The notes below the pieces were generated by a model. It had not been told where the DNA came from and searched no databases. It saw nothing but the letters and a program-made list of their open reading frames with translations. This document shows, piece after piece, positions 8,062 through 16,512 of a stretch of DNA of 64,000 nucleotides (position 1 is its first letter; each line of letters opens with the position of its first letter). Location: positions 1-64,000 of the forward strand of contig NZ_JARGYD010000012.1 of assembly GCF_029168315.1 (NCBI RefSeq), in the 5' to 3' direction. This stretch comes from Psychromarinibacter halotolerans. Its GTDB lineage: Bacteria > Pseudomonadota > Alphaproteobacteria > Rhodobacterales > Rhodobacteraceae. A program made the position numbers and the translations under genes.

Positions 8062-9624
8062 CTACCACCTGACTCCAAGCCGGTTCATCACCTTCTCGGC
8101 CAACAGGTCGATCGGCAGATAGAACACGTGAACCGCATAGATCGCGGCGGGCACCCCGATCAGGATGCCGACGATGATAAGAACCTTGAACCCGCGCTGG
8201 AAGAACAGCTGCCGGCGCGACCGGACATAGGGCACGGTCGCCAGCGGCGAGATACCGAACCGCTTCACAAGGTCCTCGGGGCGACGCACAGAACTGTTCA
8301 GCATTTCAAGCAGGACGATCAAAGCAATCCCCGCAGCGATCCCCAGCGCACCGCCGCCGCCGGCGATCAGGACGCGGTTGGGCTTGGTCGGCGCGTTTGG
8401 AGTGTTCGGCTGTTCGATGACCGAGATGCGCTGCCCCCGGGACCGGCTTTCGATCATGTCGCCCGTCTGGGCCTGCGAGAGCCGGGATTCCGCAAGATTG
8501 TACTGCGTCTCGATGATCGCGTAGCTGCGTTCCAGTTCGTCGAGCGAGATCGACACTTCGGGCGTCCGTTCGATCGTGTCGTTCAGCTTTTCAAGCTCGG
8601 CCAGAATCCGGGCTTTCTGTTCTTCCATGCCCGCGATCTCGCCGTCGATCTCCGCGATCTGCAGATCCATGATCGTCGGCGGCGCGTTTGCAGCGTCCTC
8701 GGCCGTGTCGTCGTTCTCTTCGACTCGCGTTGCGGCGGCCTCTTCGATCTCGACCTCAAGCCGATCGATACGGCGTTGCAGCAGGCGAACCTTTGGGTTC
8801 TGATCAGAGAACACCAGTCGCGCTTCAGCCAACTCGCCGCGCAGCTCGCGTAGCTGCTGTTCGGCCAGCGTGGGTGCGCTGTTCTCCGGGTCAAGCTCGG
8901 TCCGGCCGGTCGTCTCGTACAACTCGCGCAGGCGAAGACGCTGACGTTCCAGCCGCTCGATATCGCGGTCAAGCCCGGCGATGCTTTCCTGAAAATCGGC
9001 CCGCTTCGACATGCGGAAGTCCAGCGTGTCAGGCAGCGCGTCGCTGTTCTGCTGCTTGAACGAGATGATCCGGGCGCTTTGCGCGCTCAGCTCGCCGTCC
9101 AGGCGTTCGACTTCCTGTTCGAAGAACTCCAGCGTGTCGCCGGCCCGGCCACGGCGGAACTCGGCGTCCGCCTCTTGGATGATGTTCAGGTACTCGTTCA
9201 GGACACCCGAGGCCTTGTTGGGATCTCCGGCTTCGAACGACACCACCATCATGGTCGCGGCGTCACGGCCCGACTGGGTGTAGATCTGCGTGCGTGCGCG
9301 CATCGCGCGGACGATGTCGTCCGGGCTCATCTGGTCGAGGTCCGGCAGCACGTCCAGCCGACGCGAGATGTCCAGCAGGTTGGCACGGGTCAGCAGACGC
9401 TGTTCGATAATCTGCAGCTGTTCCAGCGCGGGCGTCCGCACGGTCGAGGCCGCCATTTCGTCGGGGATCTGCGGCGATTCCACGACAAGACGCATCTGGC
9501 TGACATAGGCCGGCGGCAACGAAATTGCGACGGACACCGCCACAGCGGTAATCACCGTTGCCAGGACAACGAACCAAGGCAGGCGTCGCAGGAAAATCGA
9601 GAAATAGAACTTCAGCTCATCCAT
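8062..9624 (-). CDS. Polysaccharide chain-length determinant protein (Wzz/GumC family)
   Basis: About 520 residues with the classic architecture. It has an N-terminal membrane helix (about residues 16-40), then the Wzz domain, then a long periplasmic coiled coil (about 160-370, rich in Glu, Arg and Leu). A proline-containing QPNTPNAPTKPN segment precedes the C-terminal membrane helix (LIAGGGGALGIAAGIALIVLL), and an extra hydrophobic helix lies near the end. It would sit in the inner membrane and set EPS chain length with the kinase encoded next. I chose the ATG at 9624 (MDELKFYFSIFLRRLPWF) because this matches how such proteins usually begin; an ATG at 9636 is also possible. Either start overlaps the end of the ATPase gene. 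Confidence 0.87.
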   Translation of the reverse strand: MDELKFYFSIFLRRLPWFVVLATVITAVAVSVAISLPPAYVSQMRLVVESPQIPDEMAASTVRTPALEQLQIIEQRLLTRANLLDISRRLDVLPDLDQMSPDDIVRAMRARTQIYTQSGRDAATMMVVSFEAGDPNKASGVLNEYLNIIQEADAEFRRGRAGDTLEFFEQEVERLDGELSAQSARIISFKQQNSDALPDTLDFRMSKRADFQESIAGLDRDIERLERQRLRLRELYETTGRTELDPENSAPTLAEQQLRELRGELAEARLVFSDQNPKVRLLQRRIDRLEVEIEEAAATRVEENDDTAEDAANAPPTIMDLQIAEIDGEIAGMEEQKARILAELEKLNDTIERTPEVSISLDELERSYAIIETQYNLAESRLSQAQTGDMIESRSRGQRISVIEQPNTPNAPTKPNRVLIAGGGGALGIAAGIALIVLLEMLNSSVRRPEDLVKRFGISPLATVPYVRSRRQLFFQRGFKVLIIVGILIGVPAAIYAVHVFYLPIDLLAEKVMNRLGVRW

Positions 9625-10519
9625 CTCGGCCACCATTCTTCTTGAACTGGATCACTGGTTCCTCATCAACAGGTTCGTCATCGCGGGGCGCGGTGCCGCC
9701 AAGAAACACGCCGTCCGCCAGGACCTCTTCCACGGTGGTCGCGTCTATCACCGGCATGTCGCCGCCCCACGCGTACAGAAGCGCGAATTCGCACAGCTGG
9801 TTCACAAGACGCGGCACGCCGCCCGTGGCCTCGAAGATCTTCTGGCAGGCTTCGTCGGTAAATTCCTCGCCCGTGCCGCCGACCATCTGAAGCCGGTGCC
9901 GGATGTACTTCGGCACCGTCTCTGCGTCCATAGATTTCAGGTGGAAACTGGCCGCGATACGCTGGGTCAATTGCCGCATGTCCGGCGCTTGCACGATCTC
10001 GCGCAACTCGGGCTGGCCCACCAGCATCAACTGGATCAGAACGTCCTTGTTCGAATTGACGTTGGTCAGCATCCGCAGTTCTTCCAGCCCCTCGCGGGAC
10101 AGGTTCTGCGCCTCGTCGATGATCAGGACGACACGCCGACCAGCCGCGTATTCCTCTAGCAGGAAATCCTGAAGGATCTGGAAGGTTTGCACGTAGCTGG
10201 TCGTCGGATCGTACTGCACGTCCAGTGCGTGAAGAATCCACTGCAAAAGCTCGCCCCGCCCTCCCTGGGCGTTCGAGATCAGGCCGATCCTGACATCGTC
10301 CCCGATCCGCGACAGCAATGCCTGAACCAGCGTCGTCTTGCCCGCGCCGACTTCGCCGGTGATCAGCGTGATCGGGGCGCTCGACATGATGCCGAACTCT
10401 AGGATCGCGAAGGCGCGCCGGTGTTGTTGGGACCAGTACAGGAACTCGGGGTCAGGAACGAGCGTGAAGGGCCGTTCGCGGAATCCGTAAAAATCGACAT
10501 ATAGTGCGTTGGGGGACAT
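9617..10519 (-). CDS. AAA ATPase, ExeA-like, of the type found in exosortase-associated EPS loci
   Basis: A 300-residue P-loop ATPase that opens with YVDFYGFRERPFTLVPDP, the typical start of ExeA-like ATPases. It has a Walker A (GEVGAGKTTLVQ, about residue 55), a Walker B (VVLIIDEAQNLS) and a sensor region (LMLVGQPELRE). The C-terminal RHRLQMVGG...GGVPRLVNQLCE segment is the helical lid. Homologues are annotated as ATPases of the XrtA/PEP-CTERM EPS system. It is the first gene of the leftward ATPase-Wzz-kinase operon and overlaps the Wzz gene by 8 bp, which implies translational coupling. Its exact job in EPS export is not established. Confidence 0.85.
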   Translation of the reverse strand: MSPNALYVDFYGFRERPFTLVPDPEFLYWSQQHRRAFAILEFGIMSSAPITLITGEVGAGKTTLVQALLSRIGDDVRIGLISNAQGGRGELLQWILHALDVQYDPTTSYVQTFQILQDFLLEEYAAGRRVVLIIDEAQNLSREGLEELRMLTNVNSNKDVLIQLMLVGQPELREIVQAPDMRQLTQRIAASFHLKSMDAETVPKYIRHRLQMVGGTGEEFTDEACQKIFEATGGVPRLVNQLCEFALLYAWGGDMPVIDATTVEEVLADGVFLGGTAPRDDEPVDEEPVIQFKKNGGRDG

Positions 10520-11348
10520 GACGGTCAGGCGCGCCCTAATTTACAAATACAATTGTCATTGTTTCCAATGCGGTAATGGCCACCAGCCATAGCCGCCGAC
10601 CGGAAAGATGTCGTTTCGTGCACTGCCGCCTGCGTCGCGCCACGGGCGCGATCGGATTCAGTGATGGCAAAGTATGTTATTTTCATGGCGTAGCATCGGC
10701 CTGCTCAGGGCCTTTCCGGCAACCTCTTCGACCGGCCTTTCCTATCGTTCCGGCTCGTTCCCACAATAAAGACGACAAAACGCCGGGTCTGCACAAGGGT
10801 CACCGCACAAAGTTGATTGCAGCGAAATTGTGGCAGGCGGTCTGGAAGGTGCCGATGCGACAGGCAGGATGCCGCGCGACGGCGCCAAAACGATCCGCGC
10901 GCGAACAATCTTGCGTCTGCGGGGCCAAAGAAGCCCGCGCAAGCTGCACTGCAGCACACACCTGCATTCTAGGGCTGTGCAGGGATTGCACTTTCCCGCT
11001 TAACGTGTATCGGTATGCACGCGGCGTCAGGGTGCCAAAAGTGTCACGAATTGTTGCCGTATCGGAACCAGCCGCGGCGCCGACGGCCCCCTTAACGCGT
11101 GACCGGAAACGGCTATGCGCCCGCCGCGCGAATCAAAGACCGCCGGATCGTCGGTTTTCCGGCCGTTAACGGCGACAGTGGGTGGTTCTCGCAAAGAATT
11201 GCCCGGCTGGCGCGTCCTGTTGCCCCAGATCGGCCCCCGCCGCCCTTGTGAGAATGGCGTCATCTGGCGTAGGTTCCCACCTCGTTCGGACCCGGTGGCG
11301 ACCGCCGCCGTGGCGAGCGTATGCGGTAACCAGATTTCGGGTTCAGGA
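10520..11348. other. 829-bp intergenic region between two divergent EPS operons
   Basis: No convincing gene is present. The part next to the ATPase gene is AT-rich (TTACAAATACAATTG around 10543-10557) and probably holds the leftward promoter. The middle contains inverted GC-rich stretches, and 10990-11100 has a mixed-composition block (AACGTGTATCGG, CACGAATTGTTG) that could bind regulators of the rightward operon. I could not identify a consensus binding site. Reading frames across it have atypical, arginine- and cysteine-rich composition and look spurious. Confidence 0.5.
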
Positions 11349-13802
11349 ATGTTTGCGCGTCTTCTTTTGATTATTTCCTTCGTTCTTCTCGCCGCCTGCG
11401 ACTCGGCAGAGGAGCGTGCTGAAAAGCACTTCCAGGATGGCTTGGCCCTTTACGAAGAGGGCGATGTCGCCCGCGCCATCGTCGAGATGCGCAACGTGTT
11501 CCGCATCGACAGCACCCACCGGGAGGGCCGCCTTCTGATGGCCCGCATCGAGATGGAGCGCGACAATCCCCCCGGCGCCTACGGCCACTATCGCGCGCTG
11601 ACGGAACAGTTTCCCGACGACTTCGAAGCCCAGCGTGCAGCGGCCGAGCTTGCAGCCGAACTGAACGACTGGGACGCCGCGTCGATGCACGCGAAGGCCG
11701 CGGCCGAACAGTTGGCAGAGGGTGAGACCGACCCGGTCATCCGCTCGGTCGAGCTTGGCGCAGCTTACCGCGCCGCCCGGCAAGAGAACGATCTGCCCGC
11801 CGCCCGCGAGATCGCCGAAGAGGCGGGCGAGCTTCTGCAGGACAACCCGGACATCGTGATGCTGCGCCGGATTCGCGTGGATGACCGGTTCGCCGCGCAG
11901 GACTGGGAGGGCGCGCTGACCGAGATCGACGGCGTCATCGCGGCCACGCCGGACGACCAGTCGTTCTATCTTCTGCGGCTGACCGCGCTGGACCAGCTTG
12001 GCCGGTCCGACGAGATCGAAGCGCAACTGCGCGACATGGTCGACCGTTTCCCCGAGGACGACATCCGCCGCGTGCTTGTGACGTGGTACATGGAACAGGA
12101 CCGCGCCTCGGATGCCGAAGCCTACCTTCGCGAACAGATCGACCCCGAGAACCCCGACGCCATCGACCGGATGGTGCTTGTCACCTTCCTGTCGCAGCTG
12201 CGCGGCGCCGAGGCCGCCCGTTCCGAGATTGATACGATCCTTGCCGACACGCCCGACGACAGCCCGGACCGTCCGCTGTTCCGGTCTGTCGCAGCAAGTC
12301 TCGACTTCGATCTGGGCAACCGGGACGCCGCGCTGGCCGAGATGCAGGACATCATCGCCGGGTCCGAACCGTCGGACCAAACGCGCCGCATCAAGATCAC
12401 CTACGCCAAGATGCTGGACTCCACCGGCAATTCGGTCGGCGCACGGGCCTTGGTCGAAGAGGTGCTGGAGGAAGATTCCAGCAACGTCGAGGCGCTGAAG
12501 ATGCGCGCCAACTGGATGATCGCTGACGACAGTCCGGACGAGGCGCTTGTCGAACTGCGCCGTGCGCTTGATCAGGCGCCGCGCGATGCCGAGGTTCTGA
12601 CGCTGATGGCGCAGGCGCAGGAACGTCTTGGAAGCCATGAACTGTCGGGCGAGATGCTGGCGCTGGCCGTCGAGGCGTCCGGCGCCGCGGCCGAGGAATC
12701 GCTGCGCTATGCGACCTTCCTTGTGCAGGACGATCGCCTTCTGCCCGCGGAATCGGTGCTGATCGACGCGCTTCGGCTGCAGCCCGAAAACCACATGATC
12801 CTTGCCGCGCTGGGGAACGTTTATGTCCGGCTGGAAGACTGGGGCCGCACGCAGGGCGTGATCGACGCGCTTCAGCGTCTGGACAGCGAAGAAGCCGCCC
12901 GCGTCGCGAACGAACTGACCGGACAGGTTCTGGCCGGCCAGAATCGGCAGTCCGAACTGCAAAGCTTCCTTGAACAGCTTGCCGGGGCGCAGGGGTCCGA
13001 CGGTCAGGCCATTGCCGCTGCGATCCGCCTTCGTGTGGCGCAGGGCGACCTTGACGGCGCCATGGAGTATCTGAACGAGCGTCTTGCCGAGAACCCCGAC
13101 AACCCGGGCCTGCGGCTGATCTCGGCGGCGCTGCTGTCGCGCGAGGACCGCCATGACGAGGCCCGCACCACCCTGCGCGAGCTGCTTCAGGAATTTCCCG
13201 ACAACCAGCAGCTTTGGATGGCACTGTACAACGTCAACCTCGCCGCCGGCGAACCCGAAGCGGCCGAAGAGGTGCTTCAGGAAGGGCTGCAAGAGGTGCC
13301 CGACGGCGTCGTCCTGCGCTTCACCAGCGCGGTCGAGGCGGAACGCAACGGCGATATCGAAAACGCGATCGCCGTGTATGAAAGCCTGTACGAAAGCAAT
13401 TCCGGGTCGCTGGTCGTCGCGAACAACCTAGCCAGCCTGATCTCGTCCTATCGCGAGGACGATGAAAGCCTGCAGCGTGCTTACGCGATCGCGCGTCGGC
13501 TGCGCGGGTCCGAAATTCCGCAGTTTCAGGACACCTACGGCTGGATCGCAGCCCGACTGGGCAACATCGACGAGGCGCTGGAATATCTCGAACCCTCGGC
13601 CGAGGGTCTGCAGGACGATGCGACGGCGCAGTACCACCTTGCCCGCACCTACGTGATGGCCGGGCGCGAAGAGGATGCGCTTGAGGTTTACCGGCGCACG
13701 CTGGCGATTCTCGACACCAACCGCAGGCAACTGCCGTTCCGTGAAGAGGTTGTCGCCGAAATTTCCCGTCTAGAGGCAGCAGAACCGTCTGTAGACAACT
13801 GA
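11349..13802 (+). CDS. TPR-repeat lipoprotein (PrsT-like) of the EPS locus
   Basis: About 817 residues. I chose the ATG at 11349 because it begins a perfect lipoprotein signal (MFARLLLIISFVLLAAC, lipobox LAAC with Cys at residue 17); an open frame extends upstream but has no signal and atypical composition. The rest is almost entirely tetratricopeptide repeats, about 20 helical pairs, acidic, with motifs such as LYEEGDVARAIVEM, NRDAALAEMQDII and LAEMQ/EDALEVYRR. It should be anchored in the periplasm or outer membrane as a scaffold. Homologues called PrsT accompany exosortase-type EPS clusters. It is the first gene of the rightward operon with the export protein (117 bp downstream) and the beta-barrel. 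Confidence 0.85.
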   Translation: MFARLLLIISFVLLAACDSAEERAEKHFQDGLALYEEGDVARAIVEMRNVFRIDSTHREGRLLMARIEMERDNPPGAYGHYRALTEQFPDDFEAQRAAAELAAELNDWDAASMHAKAAAEQLAEGETDPVIRSVELGAAYRAARQENDLPAAREIAEEAGELLQDNPDIVMLRRIRVDDRFAAQDWEGALTEIDGVIAATPDDQSFYLLRLTALDQLGRSDEIEAQLRDMVDRFPEDDIRRVLVTWYMEQDRASDAEAYLREQIDPENPDAIDRMVLVTFLSQLRGAEAARSEIDTILADTPDDSPDRPLFRSVAASLDFDLGNRDAALAEMQDIIAGSEPSDQTRRIKITYAKMLDSTGNSVGARALVEEVLEEDSSNVEALKMRANWMIADDSPDEALVELRRALDQAPRDAEVLTLMAQAQERLGSHELSGEMLALAVEASGAAAEESLRYATFLVQDDRLLPAESVLIDALRLQPENHMILAALGNVYVRLEDWGRTQGVIDALQRLDSEEAARVANELTGQVLAGQNRQSELQSFLEQLAGAQGSDGQAIAAAIRLRVAQGDLDGAMEYLNERLAENPDNPGLRLISAALLSREDRHDEARTTLRELLQEFPDNQQLWMALYNVNLAAGEPEAAEEVLQEGLQEVPDGVVLRFTSAVEAERNGDIENAIAVYESLYESNSGSLVVANNLASLISSYREDDESLQRAYAIARRLRGSEIPQFQDTYGWIAARLGNIDEALEYLEPSAEGLQDDATAQYHLARTYVMAGREEDALEVYRRTLAILDTNRRQLPFREEVVAEISRLEAAEPSVDN

Positions 13803-13919
13803 TCGCCACAAAAACCGGCAAATCTGCCGCACCCTGCGGAAACCTTGCCTTGCCGGATTTTGTTCCTGATGCAAAAACTGCATAGTGCGTCCGAGAGGGC
13901 GGAGATACAAAGGTTTCCG

Positions 13920-14558
13920 ATGTTTGCTAGATCTAAATTCCATCGCGCTGCCGCTGCCGTTTTCGGTGTGCTGCTGCTCATCGCCGGTACCGCTGCCACG
14001 GCACAAGGCGACTATCGCATTCGGTCGGGGGACACCCTGCAGATCGAAGTGATCGAGGATCCCAGCCTGAACCGTTCGGTTCTTGTGCTGCCTGACGGGT
14101 CCATCAGTTTTCCGTTCGTCGGTTCCGTGCGCGCCGGTGGCCTTGGCGTCGGCGACGTGCGCCGTTCGCTGACCTCGGGCCTTGCGCCGAACTTCGCGAA
14201 CCAGCCGACGGTCGTCGTTTCGGTCGCTTCGGTCGCCGAAGAAACGCCGCCGGCCTACACCGGCCCGGTGAAGGCACGGACGATCGACGTGTACATCACG
14301 GGCGAGGTCGCCAACGCAGGCCGCGTCGAGGTGAAGCCCGGCACGACGATCCTGCAGTTCATCGCCGAAGCTGGCGGTCTGACCCCGTTCGCTGCCGAGA
14401 CCCGGATCCAGCTGCACCGCACGGACCGCATGTCGGGCACGACGCGCGTCTACCTGTTCAGCTATTCCGGCAAAGGCAACGGCACCCGGATCAGCCCGGC
14501 CACGCGTCTCGCCCCCGGCGACGTCGTGATCGTGCCGTCCCGGCGCCTGTTCGAATAA
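13920..14558 (+). CDS. Polysaccharide export protein (Wza/KpsD-like, Poly_export and SLBB domains)
   Basis: A 212-residue secreted protein. The ATG at 13920 gives a clean signal peptide (ARSKFHRAAAAVFGVLLL...TAATAQG); upstream in-frame starts at 13845 and 13869 would bury it. After cleavage comes the Poly_export domain (YRIRSGDTLQIEVIEDPSLN, VLPDGSISFPFVG) and then one SLBB domain (VYITGEVANAGRVEVKPGTT...LTPFA). It lacks a lipobox Cys, unlike E. coli Wza, and is shorter. It likely forms or supports the periplasmic/outer-membrane export channel for the polymer. The beta-barrel gene starts 12 bp later. Confidence 0.88.
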   Translation: MFARSKFHRAAAAVFGVLLLIAGTAATAQGDYRIRSGDTLQIEVIEDPSLNRSVLVLPDGSISFPFVGSVRAGGLGVGDVRRSLTSGLAPNFANQPTVVVSVASVAEETPPAYTGPVKARTIDVYITGEVANAGRVEVKPGTTILQFIAEAGGLTPFAAETRIQLHRTDRMSGTTRVYLFSYSGKGNGTRISPATRLAPGDVVIVPSRRLFE

Positions 14559-14570
14559 AAGGACGTTCCG

Positions 14571-15986
14571 ATGCTTTCCAGGCGGCGGACCCGGCTGAGA
14601 CTGACGGTCGCAGCGGCTGCGGTGCTATCCGCATCCGCAGCCGGGCTGCCGTTGCTGGCCCAAGAGACCGAAGGCGGGCAAGTGTTCACTCTGGACCTGT
14701 CGACCTCGGTTCGGGCCAGCGACAACTTCGATCTCGACGCGGATTCGGCGGGTGACACAATCCTGTCCGAGACCTTTATCGGCCTCGGGTACGAAAGCGT
14801 CGGCCGCACGCAGACGTTCCGGTTCTACCTTTCGGACAGGTTCCGTTTCGGCGACGGCCCCGGAGCCCCGGCAGAGGCCGACTTCGAAGGCATCAACGCC
14901 AACCTGTATTACGAAAAGCTCTGGGTGAACTCGCGCCTCGTCTTCGACGCGCGGCTGCGGACCATCGACCTTAGCGACGATCTCGACGCAGAGGACATCG
15001 AAGACATCGTCGATGACGAAGAGCTTGATCCGCTGACGCTGGAACGCGGCACGCTGAGAACTAGCAACGTCAGCCTTGGATTCCAGACCGGGATCGAGGG
15101 GCCGATCGGCGCCGAGTTCTTCATATCGCACGCGCAGAACGACTATATCGACACCACCGACCCGGATCTGAACGACAACGAGACGCTGACGGGCGAGGTC
15201 GCCCTTCTCATGCGCCCCGATACCGTCACCGAGTTCCGGCTGGGCTATGCCGAATCCGAGTATGACGAGGAAGACGCCGAAGGCACCCTGCGCCGCACCC
15301 GGGTGCTGACCTTCGGCGCCGTGCGCCAGCTGAACCCCGTGGCCGTTCTGAGCGGCGAAATCGGCTGGAAGGAAATCGAGGAAGAGTGGCGGAACCTGCC
15401 AGCGGACCCCGACGACGAACGCGGCCTGACCGCGTCGCTGTCCTACCTGCGCGAACTTCCGTCCGGCAACTTCGGCATCGATCTGTCGCATGACGTCACC
15501 AACGCCGGCGACCGCACCGATCTTTGGGTTTCACGCGTCTACGACTACCCGCTGGGCTCCCTTGGGGTCTCTGTCGGCGTGGCCAAGCCCGAGAACGGCG
15601 ATTACGAACCGGTCGGGCGCATCAGCTACGACCGCGCGATCGGCGATCAGGCCTTCGGGCTGTCGCTGGCCTCGGAAGTCGTCGTCACGTCGGACAGCGA
15701 GATCCAGCGGAACACGTCCGCGAACGTCTCTTACGACTACCAGATCAGCAACCTCGACAGCGTCGGTTTCTCTCTGGGCTATGTCTGGATCGATAGCATC
15801 GGCGGCGTCCCGGTCGACGAAAGCACCAGCGCCACGGCCACGGCCGTGTATCGCCGCGCCCTGACGCAGGACTGGTCGCTTGAGACCGGCTATTCCTACC
15901 GGCTGCGCCGCGAGGAAGGCGAGGGCGATGCCGAATCGAACACGCTGTTCCTGACGCTTCAAAGCAGCTTCAACTGGCGGCCGTAA
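14571..15986 (+). CDS. Outer-membrane beta-barrel protein of the EPS locus
   Basis: A 471-residue protein with a signal peptide (basic RRRTRLRLTVAAAAVL then cleavage near LLAQE). The mature part is a run of amphipathic beta strands with alternating hydrophobic residues and acidic turns (DDLDAEDIEDIVDDEE), ending in an aromatic-rich strand (TLFLTLQSSFNWRP), as expected for a barrel inserted by the BAM complex. A gene of this kind follows wza-like genes in exosortase-type EPS loci. It is the last gene of the rightward operon. A role in EPS secretion or retention is inferred from position. Confidence 0.78.
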   Translation: MLSRRRTRLRLTVAAAAVLSASAAGLPLLAQETEGGQVFTLDLSTSVRASDNFDLDADSAGDTILSETFIGLGYESVGRTQTFRFYLSDRFRFGDGPGAPAEADFEGINANLYYEKLWVNSRLVFDARLRTIDLSDDLDAEDIEDIVDDEELDPLTLERGTLRTSNVSLGFQTGIEGPIGAEFFISHAQNDYIDTTDPDLNDNETLTGEVALLMRPDTVTEFRLGYAESEYDEEDAEGTLRRTRVLTFGAVRQLNPVAVLSGEIGWKEIEEEWRNLPADPDDERGLTASLSYLRELPSGNFGIDLSHDVTNAGDRTDLWVSRVYDYPLGSLGVSVGVAKPENGDYEPVGRISYDRAIGDQAFGLSLASEVVVTSDSEIQRNTSANVSYDYQISNLDSVGFSLGYVWIDSIGGVPVDESTSATATAVYRRALTQDWSLETGYSYRLRREEGEGDAESNTLFLTLQSSFNWRP

Positions 15987-16184
15987 TCGCGCCGCCAGCC
16001 CGCGACTTCCCTTAAAAAATTCCGTGAACCGGCAGATTTCTGCGCTTTGCCACATTTTGCGCAGATTCTCGCCGACATTGGAACGCGACAATTGCCTAGG
16101 CTGAATTCACGGGCGGCACCTGCGTTGGGTTCATGCCGTCAACCGTGATACCAAGTTCGGCACGAACGGGAAGGCATACTGACG

Positions 16185-16400
16185 ATGATCGTGGGAGCTC
16201 TGATAATCGGCGTTGGAACGGGGTTCGCCTCGCTTATCATGTCGCTCGTCTCTGGAACCGGGATCCTCGCCGCGCTGGGCGCCTACGCGCTGGGCGGGTG
16301 TGTCGGCACGCTGGGCACCTGCTTCATCGCACTGATGCTTCAGCGCCTCTTCTCCGAACGCACCGCCGAACGGACCGCTCGGATCAACGTCTCGGGCTGA
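16185..16400 (+). CDS. Small hypothetical membrane protein
   Basis: A 71-residue protein with two hydrophobic segments (MIVGALIIGVGTGFASLIM and LAALGAYALGGCVGTLGTCFIALML), a short basic/acidic C-terminus (FSERTAERTAR) and no other motif. Glycine-rich helices suggest tight packing or oligomerisation. It lies 198 bp after the EPS beta-barrel gene, so it may have its own promoter, and converges on nrdJ. I do not recognise a family. Confidence 0.55.
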   Translation: MIVGALIIGVGTGFASLIMSLVSGTGILAALGAYALGGCVGTLGTCFIALMLQRLFSERTAERTARINVSG

Positions 16401-16512
16401 AACGACCGCATCCCACCACTGACGGCCCAGACCCAGCCCGATTGACGAGGGCTATTCGAAGCCAAGTCGTGTTAAACCTGGCGTTTCTGTCGTTTCCCCT
16501 CCCCGCCTTCAG

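Noticed and set aside
11042..11057. Possible sigma-54 promoter (TGTCACG...TTGCC) before the TPR lipoprotein
   Set aside because: The invariant GG is GT and the spacing to GC is one base too long.
10576..11169. 197-codon open frame in the long EPS intergenic region
   Set aside because: Arg-, Cys- and Ala-rich composition unlike real proteins here, no ribosome-binding site, no family resemblance.
16034..16065. CTGCGC...GCGCAG inverted repeat after the EPS beta-barrel gene
   Set aside because: Only six paired bases with a 12-nt loop and no T-run; could be chance.
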